Below, piece by piece: positions 18,807 to 27,081 of a stretch of 49,542 nucleotides of DNA. Position 1 is the first letter of the stretch, and the number at the start of each line of letters is the position of its first letter. The stretch lies in the NCBI GenBank assembly GCA_947498315.1, contig CANMLD010000010.1, positions 1 to 49,542 of the forward strand. The letters are read 5' to 3'. The notes beneath the pieces were generated by a model. It saw only the letters and a list, made by a program, of their open reading frames with translations, did no database searches and was not told where the DNA came from. This stretch comes from Pseudomonadota bacterium. Lineage in GTDB: Bacteria; Myxococcota_A; UBA9042; GCA-2863065. Both the position numbers and the translations under genes were made by a program.

Positions 18807-19876
18807 GTAACCACCTCGCCGGCGCGGATGGTAAGGCACGAAAACGGCGCGTCAATCAGGACGTGGCGACGGTCTGTCGTGGTGAGAAAGACCTGACCAT
18901 CGAAGGCCGGACCGCCCAGATAACGCATGAGCTCCGCGTTCCGGCTCGCGTCGAGCTCACTCGAGACGTCATCGAGGAGAAGGAGTGGGCTGTACCCGAA
19001 GGCATGCTGGAGGAGGCGGATTTCCGCGATCTTGAGCGCTAAGACCAGAGCCCGATGTTGGCCCTGCGACGCGACGATCCGAGCGAGATGACCGTCGATG
19101 TACACGCCAACATCATCGACGTGAGGCCCAGCGGTGGTCGTGCTCCGACGTCGGTCGTCGAGCCGGCGACGGCGTAACCAGGCGACGAGGTCTTCTTCTT
19201 CGGGGGAGCCCCCCTCGTACTGAAGCTCGACGACGTGTGCGCCGCTAGTCACCTCGGTCATGGCCGACTCGAAGAAGGGCTGCAGCTCAGCCAGATACCG
19301 GCGACGCCAGCCGATGACGCGAGCGGCAGCGGGGGCAAGCTGCTCATCGAAGGCATCGAGGAGCCGGTCTGGCCCACCGTCGCGGAGCAGTGCGTTTCGC
19401 TGCTTGAGCGCGGTCTCGTAGCGCTTCATGTCATCGAGACTCGCTCTGAAACGATTGAAGACAGCGCGATCGAGGAAGGTCCGCCGATGCGCCGGACCGC
19501 CCTTGGTGATGGCCAAATCTTCGGGTGCAAACAAAACGACCGCGAGCTGGCCGAGTGCCTCGGTCAACGACCGGGCCGCTTTCCCATCGAGGCTGACGCG
19601 ACGGCGACGCGCGCCGAGCTCGACGTCAAGGCTGCGGCGAATCCCTTCATGGACGATGAGGCCGTGGATACTCGCGTCGGACTCGCCGTGCCGGACTAGG
19701 TCAGCGATGCGGTGCGACCGGAAAGACTTGAGGCAGGCCATCACATAGATGGCCTCCAGGATGGCGGTCTTGCCCTGTCCGTTGTCTCCCTCGAGCACCG
19801 TAAAGCGGGCTGCAGGCCTCAGCTCGAGGTGTCTCAGGTTACGGAAGTCGTTTATTACGAGGCGTTCGAGGAGCAC
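18803..19876 (-). CDS. recF: DNA replication and repair protein RecF
   Basis: SMC-like ATPase that helps load RecA at gaps with RecO and RecR. The 357-residue protein has Walker A GDNGQGKTAI near residues 30-39, preceded by NDFRNLRHLELRP. The C-terminal signature region is ASQGQHRALVLALKIAE, and Walker B is LLLLDDVSSELDASR. The length is typical. The start is a GTG at 19876; the gene begins 45 bp after dnaN. Its stop overlaps the next gene in a GTGA. It lies in the conserved dnaN-recF order near the origin. Confidence 0.96.
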   Translation of the reverse strand: MLLERLVINDFRNLRHLELRPAARFTVLEGDNGQGKTAILEAIYVMACLKSFRSHRIADLVRHGESDASIHGLIVHEGIRRSLDVELGARRRRVSLDGKAARSLTEALGQLAVVLFAPEDLAITKGGPAHRRTFLDRAVFNRFRASLDDMKRYETALKQRNALLRDGGPDRLLDAFDEQLAPAAARVIGWRRRYLAELQPFFESAMTEVTSGAHVVELQYEGGSPEEEDLVAWLRRRRLDDRRRSTTTAGPHVDDVGVYIDGHLARIVASQGQHRALVLALKIAEIRLLQHAFGYSPLLLLDDVSSELDASRNAELMRYLGGPAFDGQVFLTTTDRRHVLIDAPFSCLTIRAGEVVT

Positions 19877-19921
19877 GGGCTACCAGCCTCGCCATGAATG
19901 CTCGTTGACGTGCGGCGAAGA

Positions 19922-21043
19922 TCAGACCCGCATCGGCATGACGACGAAGAGGCTCCCCGCGTCTTCAGGGGACGTGAGGAGCCCTGGCGAGAACTGATCG
20001 GAGAGCGAGAGGTGCACGTTCTCGCCGCTGATGATGCCCAGTACGTCGAGCAGGTACTTGAAGTTGAAGCCGACGCTGATCTCGGCGGCTTCATTGTCAA
20101 CGACGAGCTCATCGCGCCCTTCGCCCATCTCCGGGTTCGAAGATGACAGCACGAGGCGCCCGGGAGAGAGCTCGAACCGAATGATGTTCGTCTTGGCCGA
20201 CGTGAGCGTCGCGATCCGGCGAATCGCCGCGACGAACAGGGCCTTCGCGATGGGCACGCGCACGGTGCTTCGCTGCGGAATGACCTTGGTGTAGTCCGGG
20301 AAGGTCTCGTCGAGCTGTCGGACCTGCAGGGTCACTTCGTCGTTCATGAAGTGCACGTTCCCTCGGTGGAACGCGACTTGGGTGTCCGGCTCGCTGCCTT
20401 CTAGGCTTCGCTTTAGCTCGTTCAGCGCCTTCGTGTGGATGACCGCCTCGGCGGCCGGCCCAAACTCGCCAGTGTCACCGCCGAGCGCCTCCGCTTTTGA
20501 GAGCCGGTGCCCATCGGTCGACACCATCGTGAGGCGAACCTCGTTCTCTTCACGAACCACGCGGAGGAAGACCCCGTTGAGACTGGGGCGCGTCTCATCG
20601 TGGCTGACGCTGAAGAGCGTACGGTCGACGAGGTCAGAGAGGAGGCGCTTCGGGATGCGGAAGTACTTGAGCCCCTCCGGTTGCGTACGTTCCGGAAAGT
20701 CGCCCGGCGGCAGTCCTGCGAGCTTGAAACGCGACGACCCACACCGGACCTCGACCCAGTGGTTGTCGAGAGCGGTCAGGTGCACCGGCTTGTCAGGAAG
20801 CGTCTTCACAACCTCGAAGAGGTGCTTGGCCCCAACGGTCATACGTCCGGCCACGGCGACTTCGGCGTTATAGTGGCCGGTGAGAACGACGTCGTAGTCG
20901 GTGGCGACGACGCGAATCCCCGTGCTCGACGTCGACTCGATCAGCACGTGCGAGAGGATGTTCTGCGCAGTCTTGCGGTCGACTACGCCTTGAGCCTTAT
21001 AGAGCGCTTGCGTGAGATCGAGCTTGCTGACGGTGAACTCCAC
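19922..21043 (-). CDS. dnaN: DNA polymerase III sliding clamp (beta subunit)
   Basis: Ring-shaped processivity factor for replication. The 373-residue protein starts with a GTG, reading MEFTVSKLDLTQALYKAQG. It has three clamp domains and ends in the conserved FVVMPMRV, where the MPMR segment lines the binding pocket. The GTG at 21043 is preceded by AGGAG at a good distance. The open frame runs 19 codons further upstream, but without a family match. It follows oriC and is the first gene of the long leftward set. Confidence 0.97.
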   Translation of the reverse strand: MEFTVSKLDLTQALYKAQGVVDRKTAQNILSHVLIESTSSTGIRVVATDYDVVLTGHYNAEVAVAGRMTVGAKHLFEVVKTLPDKPVHLTALDNHWVEVRCGSSRFKLAGLPPGDFPERTQPEGLKYFRIPKRLLSDLVDRTLFSVSHDETRPSLNGVFLRVVREENEVRLTMVSTDGHRLSKAEALGGDTGEFGPAAEAVIHTKALNELKRSLEGSEPDTQVAFHRGNVHFMNDEVTLQVRQLDETFPDYTKVIPQRSTVRVPIAKALFVAAIRRIATLTSAKTNIIRFELSPGRLVLSSSNPEMGEGRDELVVDNEAAEISVGFNFKYLLDVLGIISGENVHLSLSDQFSPGLLTSPEDAGSLFVVMPMRV

Positions 21044-21217
21044 GGCCGGGCTCCTGCTATGCCTGGTTGTGCACTCGAGGACGGGGTTGGTCCCCCGCAT
21101 CCCCGAGCTTCGAGCGCCTCCATTCCAAGAGGACTCGGGACGCTGCGGGCGTTGGCTGCTTCTAACGCAAAACTCCCTCTCCTGGAATCAAAGAACCAAA
21201 AGAGGGATAGATCGTCG

Positions 21218-21226
21218 TAGTAGTAG
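21218..21226 (+). promoter_or_regulatory. DnaA-trio element of oriC
   Basis: TAGTAGTAG is followed by GGCC-type sequence and then TGTGGAGAG. B. subtilis has the same order (TAG-like trios, GGGCC, TGTGGA box). The trio lets DnaA extend from the box onto one strand. Unwinding would then spread to lower coordinates, into the A-rich stretch at 21183-21206. Confidence 0.7.
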
Positions 21227-21230
21227 GGCC

Positions 21231-21248
21231 TGTGGAGAGCGTGGAAAG
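21231..21248 (-). promoter_or_regulatory. Two adjacent DnaA boxes next to the trio
   Basis: TGTGGAGAG (21231-21239) and CGTGGAAAG (21240-21248) read on the minus strand as CTCTCCACA and CTTTCCACG. Each matches 7 of 9 bases of TTWTNCACA. They sit head to tail directly beside the GC-rich link. Confidence 0.65.
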
Positions 21249-21316
21249 TCGGAAATTCGCCATGATTTCATGGTCATTAGAGGGGACCCACCTTGCGTCG
21301 ATTCTGAGGGTGGCGT

Positions 21317-21325
21317 TGTGGAGAA
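21317..21325 (-). promoter_or_regulatory. DnaA box, inverted orientation
   Basis: The minus strand reads TTCTCCACA, 8 of 9 to TTWTNCACA. It faces the six-box array that begins 25 bp to the right. Confidence 0.6.
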
Positions 21326-21349
21326 GCTGGGCACAACCCCCCTGCGCTT

Positions 21350-21416
21350 TCGTCCACAGTTTACCCACAGGCTCGTTCACATGATTTCTCACAGGGTTAT
21401 CCACGTTTTGTCCACA
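21350..21416 (+). promoter_or_regulatory. Array of six same-direction DnaA boxes spaced 11-12 bp
   Basis: Nine-base sites start at 21350 (TCGTCCACA), 21361 (TTACCCACA), 21373 (TCGTTCACA), 21385 (TTTCTCACA), 21397 (TTATCCACG) and 21408 (TTGTCCACA). Against TTWTNCACA they match 7, 8, 7, 8, 8 and 8 of 9 bases. Start-to-start distances are 11, 12, 12, 12 and 11, about one helical turn. Confidence 0.75.
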
Positions 21417-21571
21417 GCGGATTCATCGCAGACCTCGACGACGACGGTAGGTCACCGACCATGAGGTTGTCGCAGGCGACGGACGACTGATGAGTAGAGG
21501 TCGATCGAGAAGACCAACTGACGCTTGGCTTGCGAGGCTGAGCCAGGAGCGAGAAGCACCGTGTCGGGTGG

Positions 21572-22876
21572 CTAGATCCCCAGGGCGCGTTGAAGCTCGG
21601 TCACAGCGCGGTCCACCGAGGGATCGCGCTGATCCATGAGGTCTTGAATCTTGCGAACGGCCGAGATGACGGTGCTGTGGTCTCGGTTGCCGAAGCGATG
21701 GCCGATCTCAGGGTAGCTCGACGGTGTGTGGGTGCGAGCGAGGAACATCGCGATCATGCGCGGCAAGGCGATCGCACGGTGTCGGCGTTGTCCCTTGAGG
21801 TCAGCCGTGGTGACGTTGAAGTGTGCAGCGACGACCTTCTGGATCTGGCCGACGGTGATGGTGGGGCCCGCCGTCGAGATGAGATCTTTCAATACCGACT
21901 GCGCGAGCGCGATGTCGATCGTTTGGCGGTGAATGCGTGCGTGAGCGTGCAGCCGGACTAGAGACCCCTCGAGCTCACGTACGTTCGACTTGATGTTCTG
22001 GGCAAGGAACATGGCGACGTCGTCGTGGAGCGGGATCTGCTCGACCGATGCCTTCGTGCGAAGGATGGCGACTCGGGTCTCGAGCTCCGGTGGCTGAACG
22101 TCGGCGATGAGGCCCCACTGAAAGCGGCTTCGCAGGCGCTCTTCGAGGTAGGCGATCTCGCTCGGTGGGCGGTCGCTCGTGAGGATGATTTGGCGCTTGT
22201 CGGCGTGCAGGCTGTTGAACGTGTGGAAGAACTCGTCTTGGGTGCGGTCTTTGCCAGCGAGAAACTGGATGTCGTCTACCAGCAGAACGTCGCATCCACG
22301 GCGGTACTTGGCGCGGAACTCGTTCATGCGGTCAGCTCGGAGCGAGCTGATTAGGTCGTTCGTGAACTCCTCGCAGGTGTAGTACTGCACCATGGCGGAC
22401 GGGTTGGTCTTGCGAACTTGGTTGGCGACCGCGTGAAGAAGGTGGGTCTTGCCGAGGCCAACGCCGCCGTAGATGAAGAGCGGGTTGTAGTCGCGACCGG
22501 GGGTGTCGGCGACCGCCGCGGCGGCGGCATGCGCGAAGTGGTTCGAGGAGCCGACGACAAAGGTGTCAAAGGTGTAGCGCGGTTCGAACGAGTAGGTCTG
22601 CGCGGGTGGGCGGACCAGGGCGGACCGAGTTTCGATTCGCTCTCCGTCGAAAGTGAATTGGATGTCGAGCGGCGCCCCCTGTTGGGCGAGCTGGGCGCGG
22701 AGGAGCTCGAGGTAGTTGTCGCGTACCCAGTCGCGGAAGAACCGGTCAGGGACCTTCAACACGATCGCTTCTGTTGTCACCGCTTCGCAGACGATCGGCT
22801 TGAACCAGCTGTTGTACTGGTGTGCATCGAGCTGCTCGCGGATCGAGTAAAGCGCCTTGTCCCAAACTTCCAGCAT
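21572..22876 (-). CDS. dnaA: Chromosomal replication initiator DnaA
   Basis: Binds DnaA boxes and opens oriC. The 434-residue protein begins MLEVWDKALYSIREQLDAHQ, the domain I start. It has a short linker, then the AAA+ core with Walker A GGVGLGKT (137-144) and Walker B LLVDDIQF (198-205). The DNA-binding domain IV has the signature GNRDHSTVISAVRKI (396-410). The ATG at 22876 is preceded by GGAAGA. The frame stays open upstream, but that part does not resemble DnaA. It is transcribed towards oriC, so the right-moving fork meets it head-on. Confidence 0.97.
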   Translation of the reverse strand: MLEVWDKALYSIREQLDAHQYNSWFKPIVCEAVTTEAIVLKVPDRFFRDWVRDNYLELLRAQLAQQGAPLDIQFTFDGERIETRSALVRPPAQTYSFEPRYTFDTFVVGSSNHFAHAAAAAVADTPGRDYNPLFIYGGVGLGKTHLLHAVANQVRKTNPSAMVQYYTCEEFTNDLISSLRADRMNEFRAKYRRGCDVLLVDDIQFLAGKDRTQDEFFHTFNSLHADKRQIILTSDRPPSEIAYLEERLRSRFQWGLIADVQPPELETRVAILRTKASVEQIPLHDDVAMFLAQNIKSNVRELEGSLVRLHAHARIHRQTIDIALAQSVLKDLISTAGPTITVGQIQKVVAAHFNVTTADLKGQRRHRAIALPRMIAMFLARTHTPSSYPEIGHRFGNRDHSTVISAVRKIQDLMDQRDPSVDRAVTELQRALGI

Positions 22877-23148
22877 GCTCTTCCGATACACCTTGTCCGC
22901 AGACGCAACCCTATGCCCTGGGCGTGCGTAACGGGTCGACTCGTGGTACTGCTGATTCGCCGGCACGACGAACGCTGACCGCCTTGCGGCCTTGCCCCAC
23001 GAGGTGGGGTCGAGCCGACGGGTGTTCGTTGCTGACGCCCGATTGGTTAGCACCGGGCTCGGAGGTGGCGCAAGCGGGTTTTTGTCTTTTCTCCTATCTC
23101 GTGGCGATCATTGGCGAGCTGCGATCACTTACGTGTGAGGAGCCGACC

Positions 23149-23157
23149 TGTGGATGA
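23149..23157 (-). promoter_or_regulatory. Single DnaA box in the dnaA-rpmH gap
   Basis: TGTGGATGA, which is TCATCCACA on the minus strand, matches 8 of 9 bases of TTWTNCACA. It lies 273 bp upstream of the dnaA start. It could serve autoregulation of dnaA or form a second origin sub-region. The gap (22877-23335) also holds the rpmH promoter and hairpin; I see no other clear site. Confidence 0.55.
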
Positions 23158-23194
23158 ATCGCCCCGAGTGACCCCTCCGAACCGTCCTTGAACC

Positions 23195-23223
23195 TTGACC
23201 CTGAGTTGCCTGCGTGCTAGACC
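23195..23223 (+). promoter_or_regulatory. Candidate promoter of rpmH operon
   Basis: TTGACC at 23195-23200, a 17-bp spacer ending in TGC (extended -10 element), and TAGACC at 23218-23223. It points to rpmH and would give a leader of about 105 bases holding the hairpin at 23272-23295. Confidence 0.4.
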
Positions 23224-23271
23224 CCCCGCCCCGCCGCAGGCTCGTGTCGCCAGCGGCCTTATCGATAGCCC

Positions 23272-23295
23272 GCGGTCTTGCTTTGGCAAGACCGC
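23272..23295 (+). promoter_or_regulatory. Perfect 10-bp stem-loop in the rpmH leader
   Basis: GCGGTCTTGC at 23272-23281 pairs exactly with GCAAGACCGC at 23286-23295 around a TTTG loop. No run of T follows on either strand, so it is not a standard terminator. It lies 40 bp before the rpmH ATG and could stabilise or regulate the mRNA. Confidence 0.7.
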
Positions 23296-23335
23296 TACGT
23301 GGTCATTCGCGACTACGCGAGCCCGGAGTCTTAAC

Positions 23336-23485
23336 ATGAAGCGCACGTTCCAGCCCTCCAACATCCGTCGCCGCCGTGTACACGGTTTTCGCGCCCGCAT
23401 GGCGACGAAGGGCGGTCGCCTTGTCCTGAACGCTCGCCGCCGCAAAGGCCGTAAGTGCGTCGCCGTGGCTACCGCGACGAAGTGA
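23336..23485 (+). CDS. rpmH: 50S ribosomal protein L34
   Basis: Small basic protein of the large ribosomal subunit. The 49-residue sequence begins [19 protein letters not shown] and has [20 protein letters not shown], a near-exact L34. GGAG lies 7 bases before the ATG. It is the first gene of the rpmH-rnpA-yidD-yidC-jag set, transcribed away from dnaA. Confidence 0.98.
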   Translation: MKRTFQPSNIRRRRVHGFRARMATKGGRLVLNARRRKGRKCVAVATATK

Positions 23486-23540
23486 CCAGGCGTCCGGTGA
23501 CCGAGAAGGCACCGCGTGGCGTCAAGCCACCCGCTGCTCG

Positions 23541-24053
23541 GTGTTCTGCGTGAACCAGGGGTTCCCGAAGAGCGCCCGGCTCCGTCGCCGGTCCGAATAT
23601 CTCGCGCTGCAGACGCGCGGCCGAAAGATGCACACGCGGTCTTTCCTCGTGTTCATCGGCCCACGCACCGTGCCTACGGTCAGCGAGGACCCGGGCGCCG
23701 CATCGAGCAGCAGCATCGCGCCGTCGGCGGACTCTAACGTCCGCCAGGGTACGTTGCAGCTCGGCTCCACCTGTCGCATCGGCATCACCGCCAGTAAGAA
23801 GGTCGGTGGTGCCGTTGTGCGCAACCGGTGGAAACGCTGCACGCGCGAAGCGTTTCGACGCCTCCGCACGGACTATTGTCACGTGGACTTCGAGATGGTC
23901 GTCGTGGCCAAGAAGGACGTCCCCATCCCATCCGCCCGCGCCATCTATGACGAGCTTCGACCCTTCTTCGAGAGGAGCGGGGGCGGTCGCCGCAGCGGCG
24001 CGAGCTCGCGTGTTGGTCGGGGCGCGGCCGGGGTGAGCAATGATGCGAGCTGA
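23541..24053 (+). CDS. rnpA: Ribonuclease P protein component, with an insertion
   Basis: Protein subunit that helps the RNA enzyme RNase P remove tRNA leaders. The 170-residue protein is longer than the usual 110-125. The core motifs are [13 protein letters not shown], then [27 protein letters not shown] (RNR motif near 92-106) and [10 protein letters not shown]. Residues 41-73 form a Ser/Ala-rich insertion between two core strands, and a Gly/Arg-rich tail follows. Two GTG codons (23541 and 23550) could start it; neither has a strong ribosome site. It begins 56 bp after rpmH and overlaps yidD by 14 bases. Confidence 0.93.
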   Translation: MFCVNQGFPKSARLRRRSEYLALQTRGRKMHTRSFLVFIGPRTVPTVSEDPGAASSSSIAPSADSNVRQGTLQLGSTCRIGITASKKVGGAVVRNRWKRCTREAFRRLRTDYCHVDFEMVVVAKKDVPIPSARAIYDELRPFFERSGGGRRSGASSRVGRGAAGVSNDAS

Positions 24054-24384
24054 AGGCAGTGACGGTGCCATCGAGGACGTTCGGCCGAGCGCGAGCTCGT
24101 TCGGTCTGGGACCGATTGGTGTCGCGCCTGCAGACATGGCTCGGGGACGGGTCAGGACTTGGGTCCGTCTCCTCACCATCGCTCCTCTGCTGTTGCCGAT
24201 TCGGCTCTATCAGTGGCTGATCTCCCCACTCCTACCCGCAGCATGCCGGTTTTATCCGACGTGCTCTCATTACGCCGCAGCGGCGCTTCTGCGGCACGGG
24301 CTAATCAAGGGGTCTTTCCTTGGTGGCCGCCGGATCTGCCGGTGTCACCCGTGGCATGACGGTGGCGAAGACCCGGTCCCCTGA
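24040..24384 (+). CDS. yidD: Membrane protein insertion efficiency factor YidD
   Basis: Small protein that aids insertion of membrane proteins together with YidC. The 114-residue sequence has the family core [20 protein letters not shown], then [15 protein letters not shown] and [11 protein letters not shown], with the conserved Cys residues. About 40 extra residues precede the core, more than usual. ATG codons occur at 24040 and 24043. The overlap with rnpA and position before yidC are the classical arrangement. Confidence 0.94.
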   Translation: MMRAEGSDGAIEDVRPSASSFGLGPIGVAPADMARGRVRTWVRLLTIAPLLLPIRLYQWLISPLLPAACRFYPTCSHYAAAALLRHGLIKGSFLGGRRICRCHPWHDGGEDPVP

Positions 24385-24436
24385 GGCTGAGCTTTCGCCC
24401 CGTCCCCCCCGTTCGATTCGAGGTCGCTGAGGCACC

Positions 24437-26605
24437 GTGCAACGTTCCATCCTAGTCACTTTGATCGCAGCCGCCGTTGGTGGCGTGCTCTACCTCGTGT
24501 TCCGTGACAAAGGCGTCAAGCCCGAGGAGGCGAGCGCCATCGTGGCGGCCGTGAAGAAGGAGGTCGTTCCGGCCACGACCATCACCGCGGGTTCAGGAGA
24601 TACGGCGTTCCATGTCGTTATCTCTCACCGCGGTGCGGGGCTTCAGAACGTGCTCCTCGACAGCGCTCAGTACGCTCAGAAGGACCGTCTCCATACGCTC
24701 TCGGCGCGAGCGCAGCAGCTCGCGAAGTCAGGGCTCATCGACCCCACGAAGTTCGTTCCGGGTCCTTACGACCTGGTTGAGACGTGGAGCCCTGGGTACT
24801 ACCCCTTTCAGGTCCAGGTTCGAAAGCTCGAGTGGACCGATAAGGCCCGTACGATGGAGCGGCTCGTGCGTGCCGTTCGCGACATCGAAGTTGGCAAGGA
24901 GGGCGTCACCGTCGGGGCTGCGCAGGCGGGCGATCTCGTGATTCAAGCGGGCGACCGCCTCGTCATTGACGGTGCCGGGGAGTGGGCCATTGCGACCGCC
25001 ACCGACACCGCGGTGACGCTTGCGCCCGCCGCGCCGATTGCGGCTGGGGGACCTGGCGGTCCCGCAGTGGCCGCTGCGGCAGCGCCAGTTGGAAAGAACG
25101 TCGGGAAGATCGTCCGTCGCGGCACGCCAGCCGAGCAGTGGGCGAAAGACACGAACTTCACCGTAGTGGCGTCGTCTCCGAAAGACGTGACGCTGGTGTG
25201 GCCGAACCCGTCGCGCGACCGCAGCGATCTCTTCATCGAGCGGACTTGGGAAGCTCGCGACGGCTACCACGTCGAGCACGCCATCCGGGTGCGCAACCTC
25301 AGCGTTGACGCTCTTCAGGCTGAATATTCGGTCGTCCTGAACGGCTGGGTGGACCCTTGGGCGGAGGCGCCCGGGATGTTCACACCGCCGATCAAGCACT
25401 GGGCTCCCGCGTGCCACGTCGGCGGCACGAAGACGGAGGAGGCCTTCTCGTCGCTGCTGGGTGAAGAGACGCGCGAGGTCGCAGTCGAAGGCAAGGTCGA
25501 GTGGTTCGCCCTGAACTCGCAGTACTTCCTTCTCGCTGCAATCTTCGACGGCGAAGAAGGCATTGCCGGGTTGTGCCGCATGACGGCGGCTGAGAACGGC
25601 GTCATCGCCGCGGAGTTCACGCCGACCTCGATGAAGCCTCAGGAGGGCAGCGCCGCCGCGTGCGTGCCCGAGTGGCTGCCTGCCGAGCACCGAAACGGTC
25701 GGCTGACCTGCGCCGAGGCCATGAAGACACTCGGGGTAGACGACACGCACCTCGATCGCGCCAGCCTCGATCGCGCAGTTACTGCGTTCACGGGCGATCG
25801 CGACCAAGCGGCGAAGCTTCGCGCGATGGTGGAAGGTCACGCTCGCTTCACCCAGAACCCGGGCCTGGTGTTCACAGTGTTCGCCGGACCGAAGGAGCTC
25901 AAAGCTCTGGAGTCGACACGCGCATCACTCGTTGGCACGTTGGACTTCTGGTACGTCGGCTTTCTCGCGAAGCCAATGCTCTGGCTGCTGAAGGTCATCC
26001 ACGACGGCATCGGTAGTTGGTGGATCGCGATCTTCCTGCTCACGGTCATCGTGCGCGGCGTGATGTTCCCGCTCACGCACAAACAAGCGGTCCAGATGCA
26101 GAAGATGCAGGACCTCAAACCCGAGCTCGACGAGATCCAGAAGAAGCACGGGGCTGACAAACAGCGGCTTCAGCAGGAGATGCTGAACCTCTACAAGCGC
26201 GCTGGCGTGAACCCGCTGGGTGGCTGCTTCCCGATCCTCCTGCAGATGCCGGTCTACATCGCGCTTTACCGCTGCATCTACTCGGCCGTGGATCTCTACC
26301 AGGCGCCTCTCTTTGGCTGGGTCTATGACATGACGCAGCCCGACCCCTACTACATCCTACCCGTGCTGCTCGGCGTCTTCATGCTCCTGCAGCAGCGCTT
26401 CATGCCGGCCAGCCCGGGCGCCGACCCGCTACAGCAGAAGATCATCCAATACGTGATGCCCGCGATGTTCTCTGTCTTCATGCTGGTGTTGCCGGCGGGT
26501 TTGGTTTTCTACATCTTCGTCAGCACCGCGATCGGCGTTGGCCAAAGCTACTGGATCAAGAAGAAGTTTGGGGGCAAGCTCACGCCCTCGCGAGGAAAAG
26601 CCTGA
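24437..26605 (+). CDS. yidC: Membrane protein insertase YidC
   Basis: Inserts and folds inner-membrane proteins, alone or with Sec. The 722-residue protein is longer than usual (about 540-600). An N-terminal helix (residues 4-20) is followed by a large periplasmic domain. That domain contains an Ala/Gly/Pro-rich linker near residues 195-220. An extra helical stretch lies before the core (about 410-480). The conserved C-terminal core starts near 520 and has five helices, with the hydrophilic-groove arginine at about 540 (TVIVRGVMFPLT) and NPLGGCFPILLQMPVYIALY. The GTG at 24437 has GAGG upstream. The stop overlaps jag by one base (TGATG). Confidence 0.96.
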   Translation: MQRSILVTLIAAAVGGVLYLVFRDKGVKPEEASAIVAAVKKEVVPATTITAGSGDTAFHVVISHRGAGLQNVLLDSAQYAQKDRLHTLSARAQQLAKSGLIDPTKFVPGPYDLVETWSPGYYPFQVQVRKLEWTDKARTMERLVRAVRDIEVGKEGVTVGAAQAGDLVIQAGDRLVIDGAGEWAIATATDTAVTLAPAAPIAAGGPGGPAVAAAAAPVGKNVGKIVRRGTPAEQWAKDTNFTVVASSPKDVTLVWPNPSRDRSDLFIERTWEARDGYHVEHAIRVRNLSVDALQAEYSVVLNGWVDPWAEAPGMFTPPIKHWAPACHVGGTKTEEAFSSLLGEETREVAVEGKVEWFALNSQYFLLAAIFDGEEGIAGLCRMTAAENGVIAAEFTPTSMKPQEGSAAACVPEWLPAEHRNGRLTCAEAMKTLGVDDTHLDRASLDRAVTAFTGDRDQAAKLRAMVEGHARFTQNPGLVFTVFAGPKELKALESTRASLVGTLDFWYVGFLAKPMLWLLKVIHDGIGSWWIAIFLLTVIVRGVMFPLTHKQAVQMQKMQDLKPELDEIQKKHGADKQRLQQEMLNLYKRAGVNPLGGCFPILLQMPVYIALYRCIYSAVDLYQAPLFGWVYDMTQPDPYYILPVLLGVFMLLQQRFMPASPGADPLQQKIIQYVMPAMFSVFMLVLPAGLVFYIFVSTAIGVGQSYWIKKKFGGKLTPSRGKA

Positions 26606-27081
26606 TGGACATCGACGACGACTCTGTCTCCCGCCTAGACACGGCTCTGAACGTAGTGAAGCGCCTTCTCGACCTGTCGGGCTTCGACGCGACGCTCAAC
26701 GTCACCGAAGGCGACGAACGTATTGACGTCGTCCTTGGCGTCTCCGCCCCGGACGACATCGCCATCCTCGTTGGGGCGCAAGGGCAGACCTTGGCGGCGT
26801 ACCAGCTGCTCGCCAACCGCATCCTCCAGCGCATCGACGGCGAAGGGAAGCCGGTGAACCTCGACGTGGCTGGCGCAGGGGAAGCGCGGGAGCGCCGCCT
26901 TCAGCGACTCGCAGAGCGTTTCGCTGGCAGCGTGGCGGAGCATGGCCTCGAGGCCCGCATCTACGGCATGAACCCGAAGGACCGCCGCTCCATGCACGTG
27001 GCGCTTCAGTCGATGAACACGATTCAGACGTTTTCTGAAGACGAGGGGATCGCTCGGCGCCTCGTGATCACGCGGCGCTGA
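26605..27081 (+). CDS. jag: RNA-binding protein Jag/KhpB (KH and R3H domains)
   Basis: Single-stranded RNA-binding protein that in Gram-positives works with KhpA in cell division and mRNA control. The 158-residue protein has a KH domain (about 1-85, with DDIAILVGAQGQTLAAYQLL as its nucleic-acid loop) and an R3H domain (about 90-158). The R3H part has GMNPKDRRSMHVALQ and TFSEDEGIARRLVITRR. The N-terminal Jag_N domain found in many Firmicutes is absent, as usual in Proteobacteria. It starts on the yidC stop. Here mnmE does not follow. Confidence 0.94.
   Translation: MDIDDDSVSRLDTALNVVKRLLDLSGFDATLNVTEGDERIDVVLGVSAPDDIAILVGAQGQTLAAYQLLANRILQRIDGEGKPVNLDVAGAGEARERRLQRLAERFAGSVAEHGLEARIYGMNPKDRRSMHVALQSMNTIQTFSEDEGIARRLVITRR

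Larger units (their letters stand above)
21183..21416. other. oriC: Chromosomal replication origin (oriC)
   Basis: The 528-bp dnaA-dnaN gap holds an A-rich stretch (21183-21206), a TAG repeat, a GGCC link and two adjacent DnaA boxes (21231-21239 and 21240-21248). Another inverted box lies at 21317-21325, and a six-box array at 21350-21416. This is the order of the unwinding module described in Bacillus: duplex unwinding side, DnaA-trio, GC-rich link, box. The remaining part (21417-21571) shows no clear site. Confidence 0.88.

Noticed and set aside
22877-23053. 59-residue N-terminal extension of DnaA
   Set aside because: No similarity to domain I, and the ATG at 22876 has a good ribosome site.
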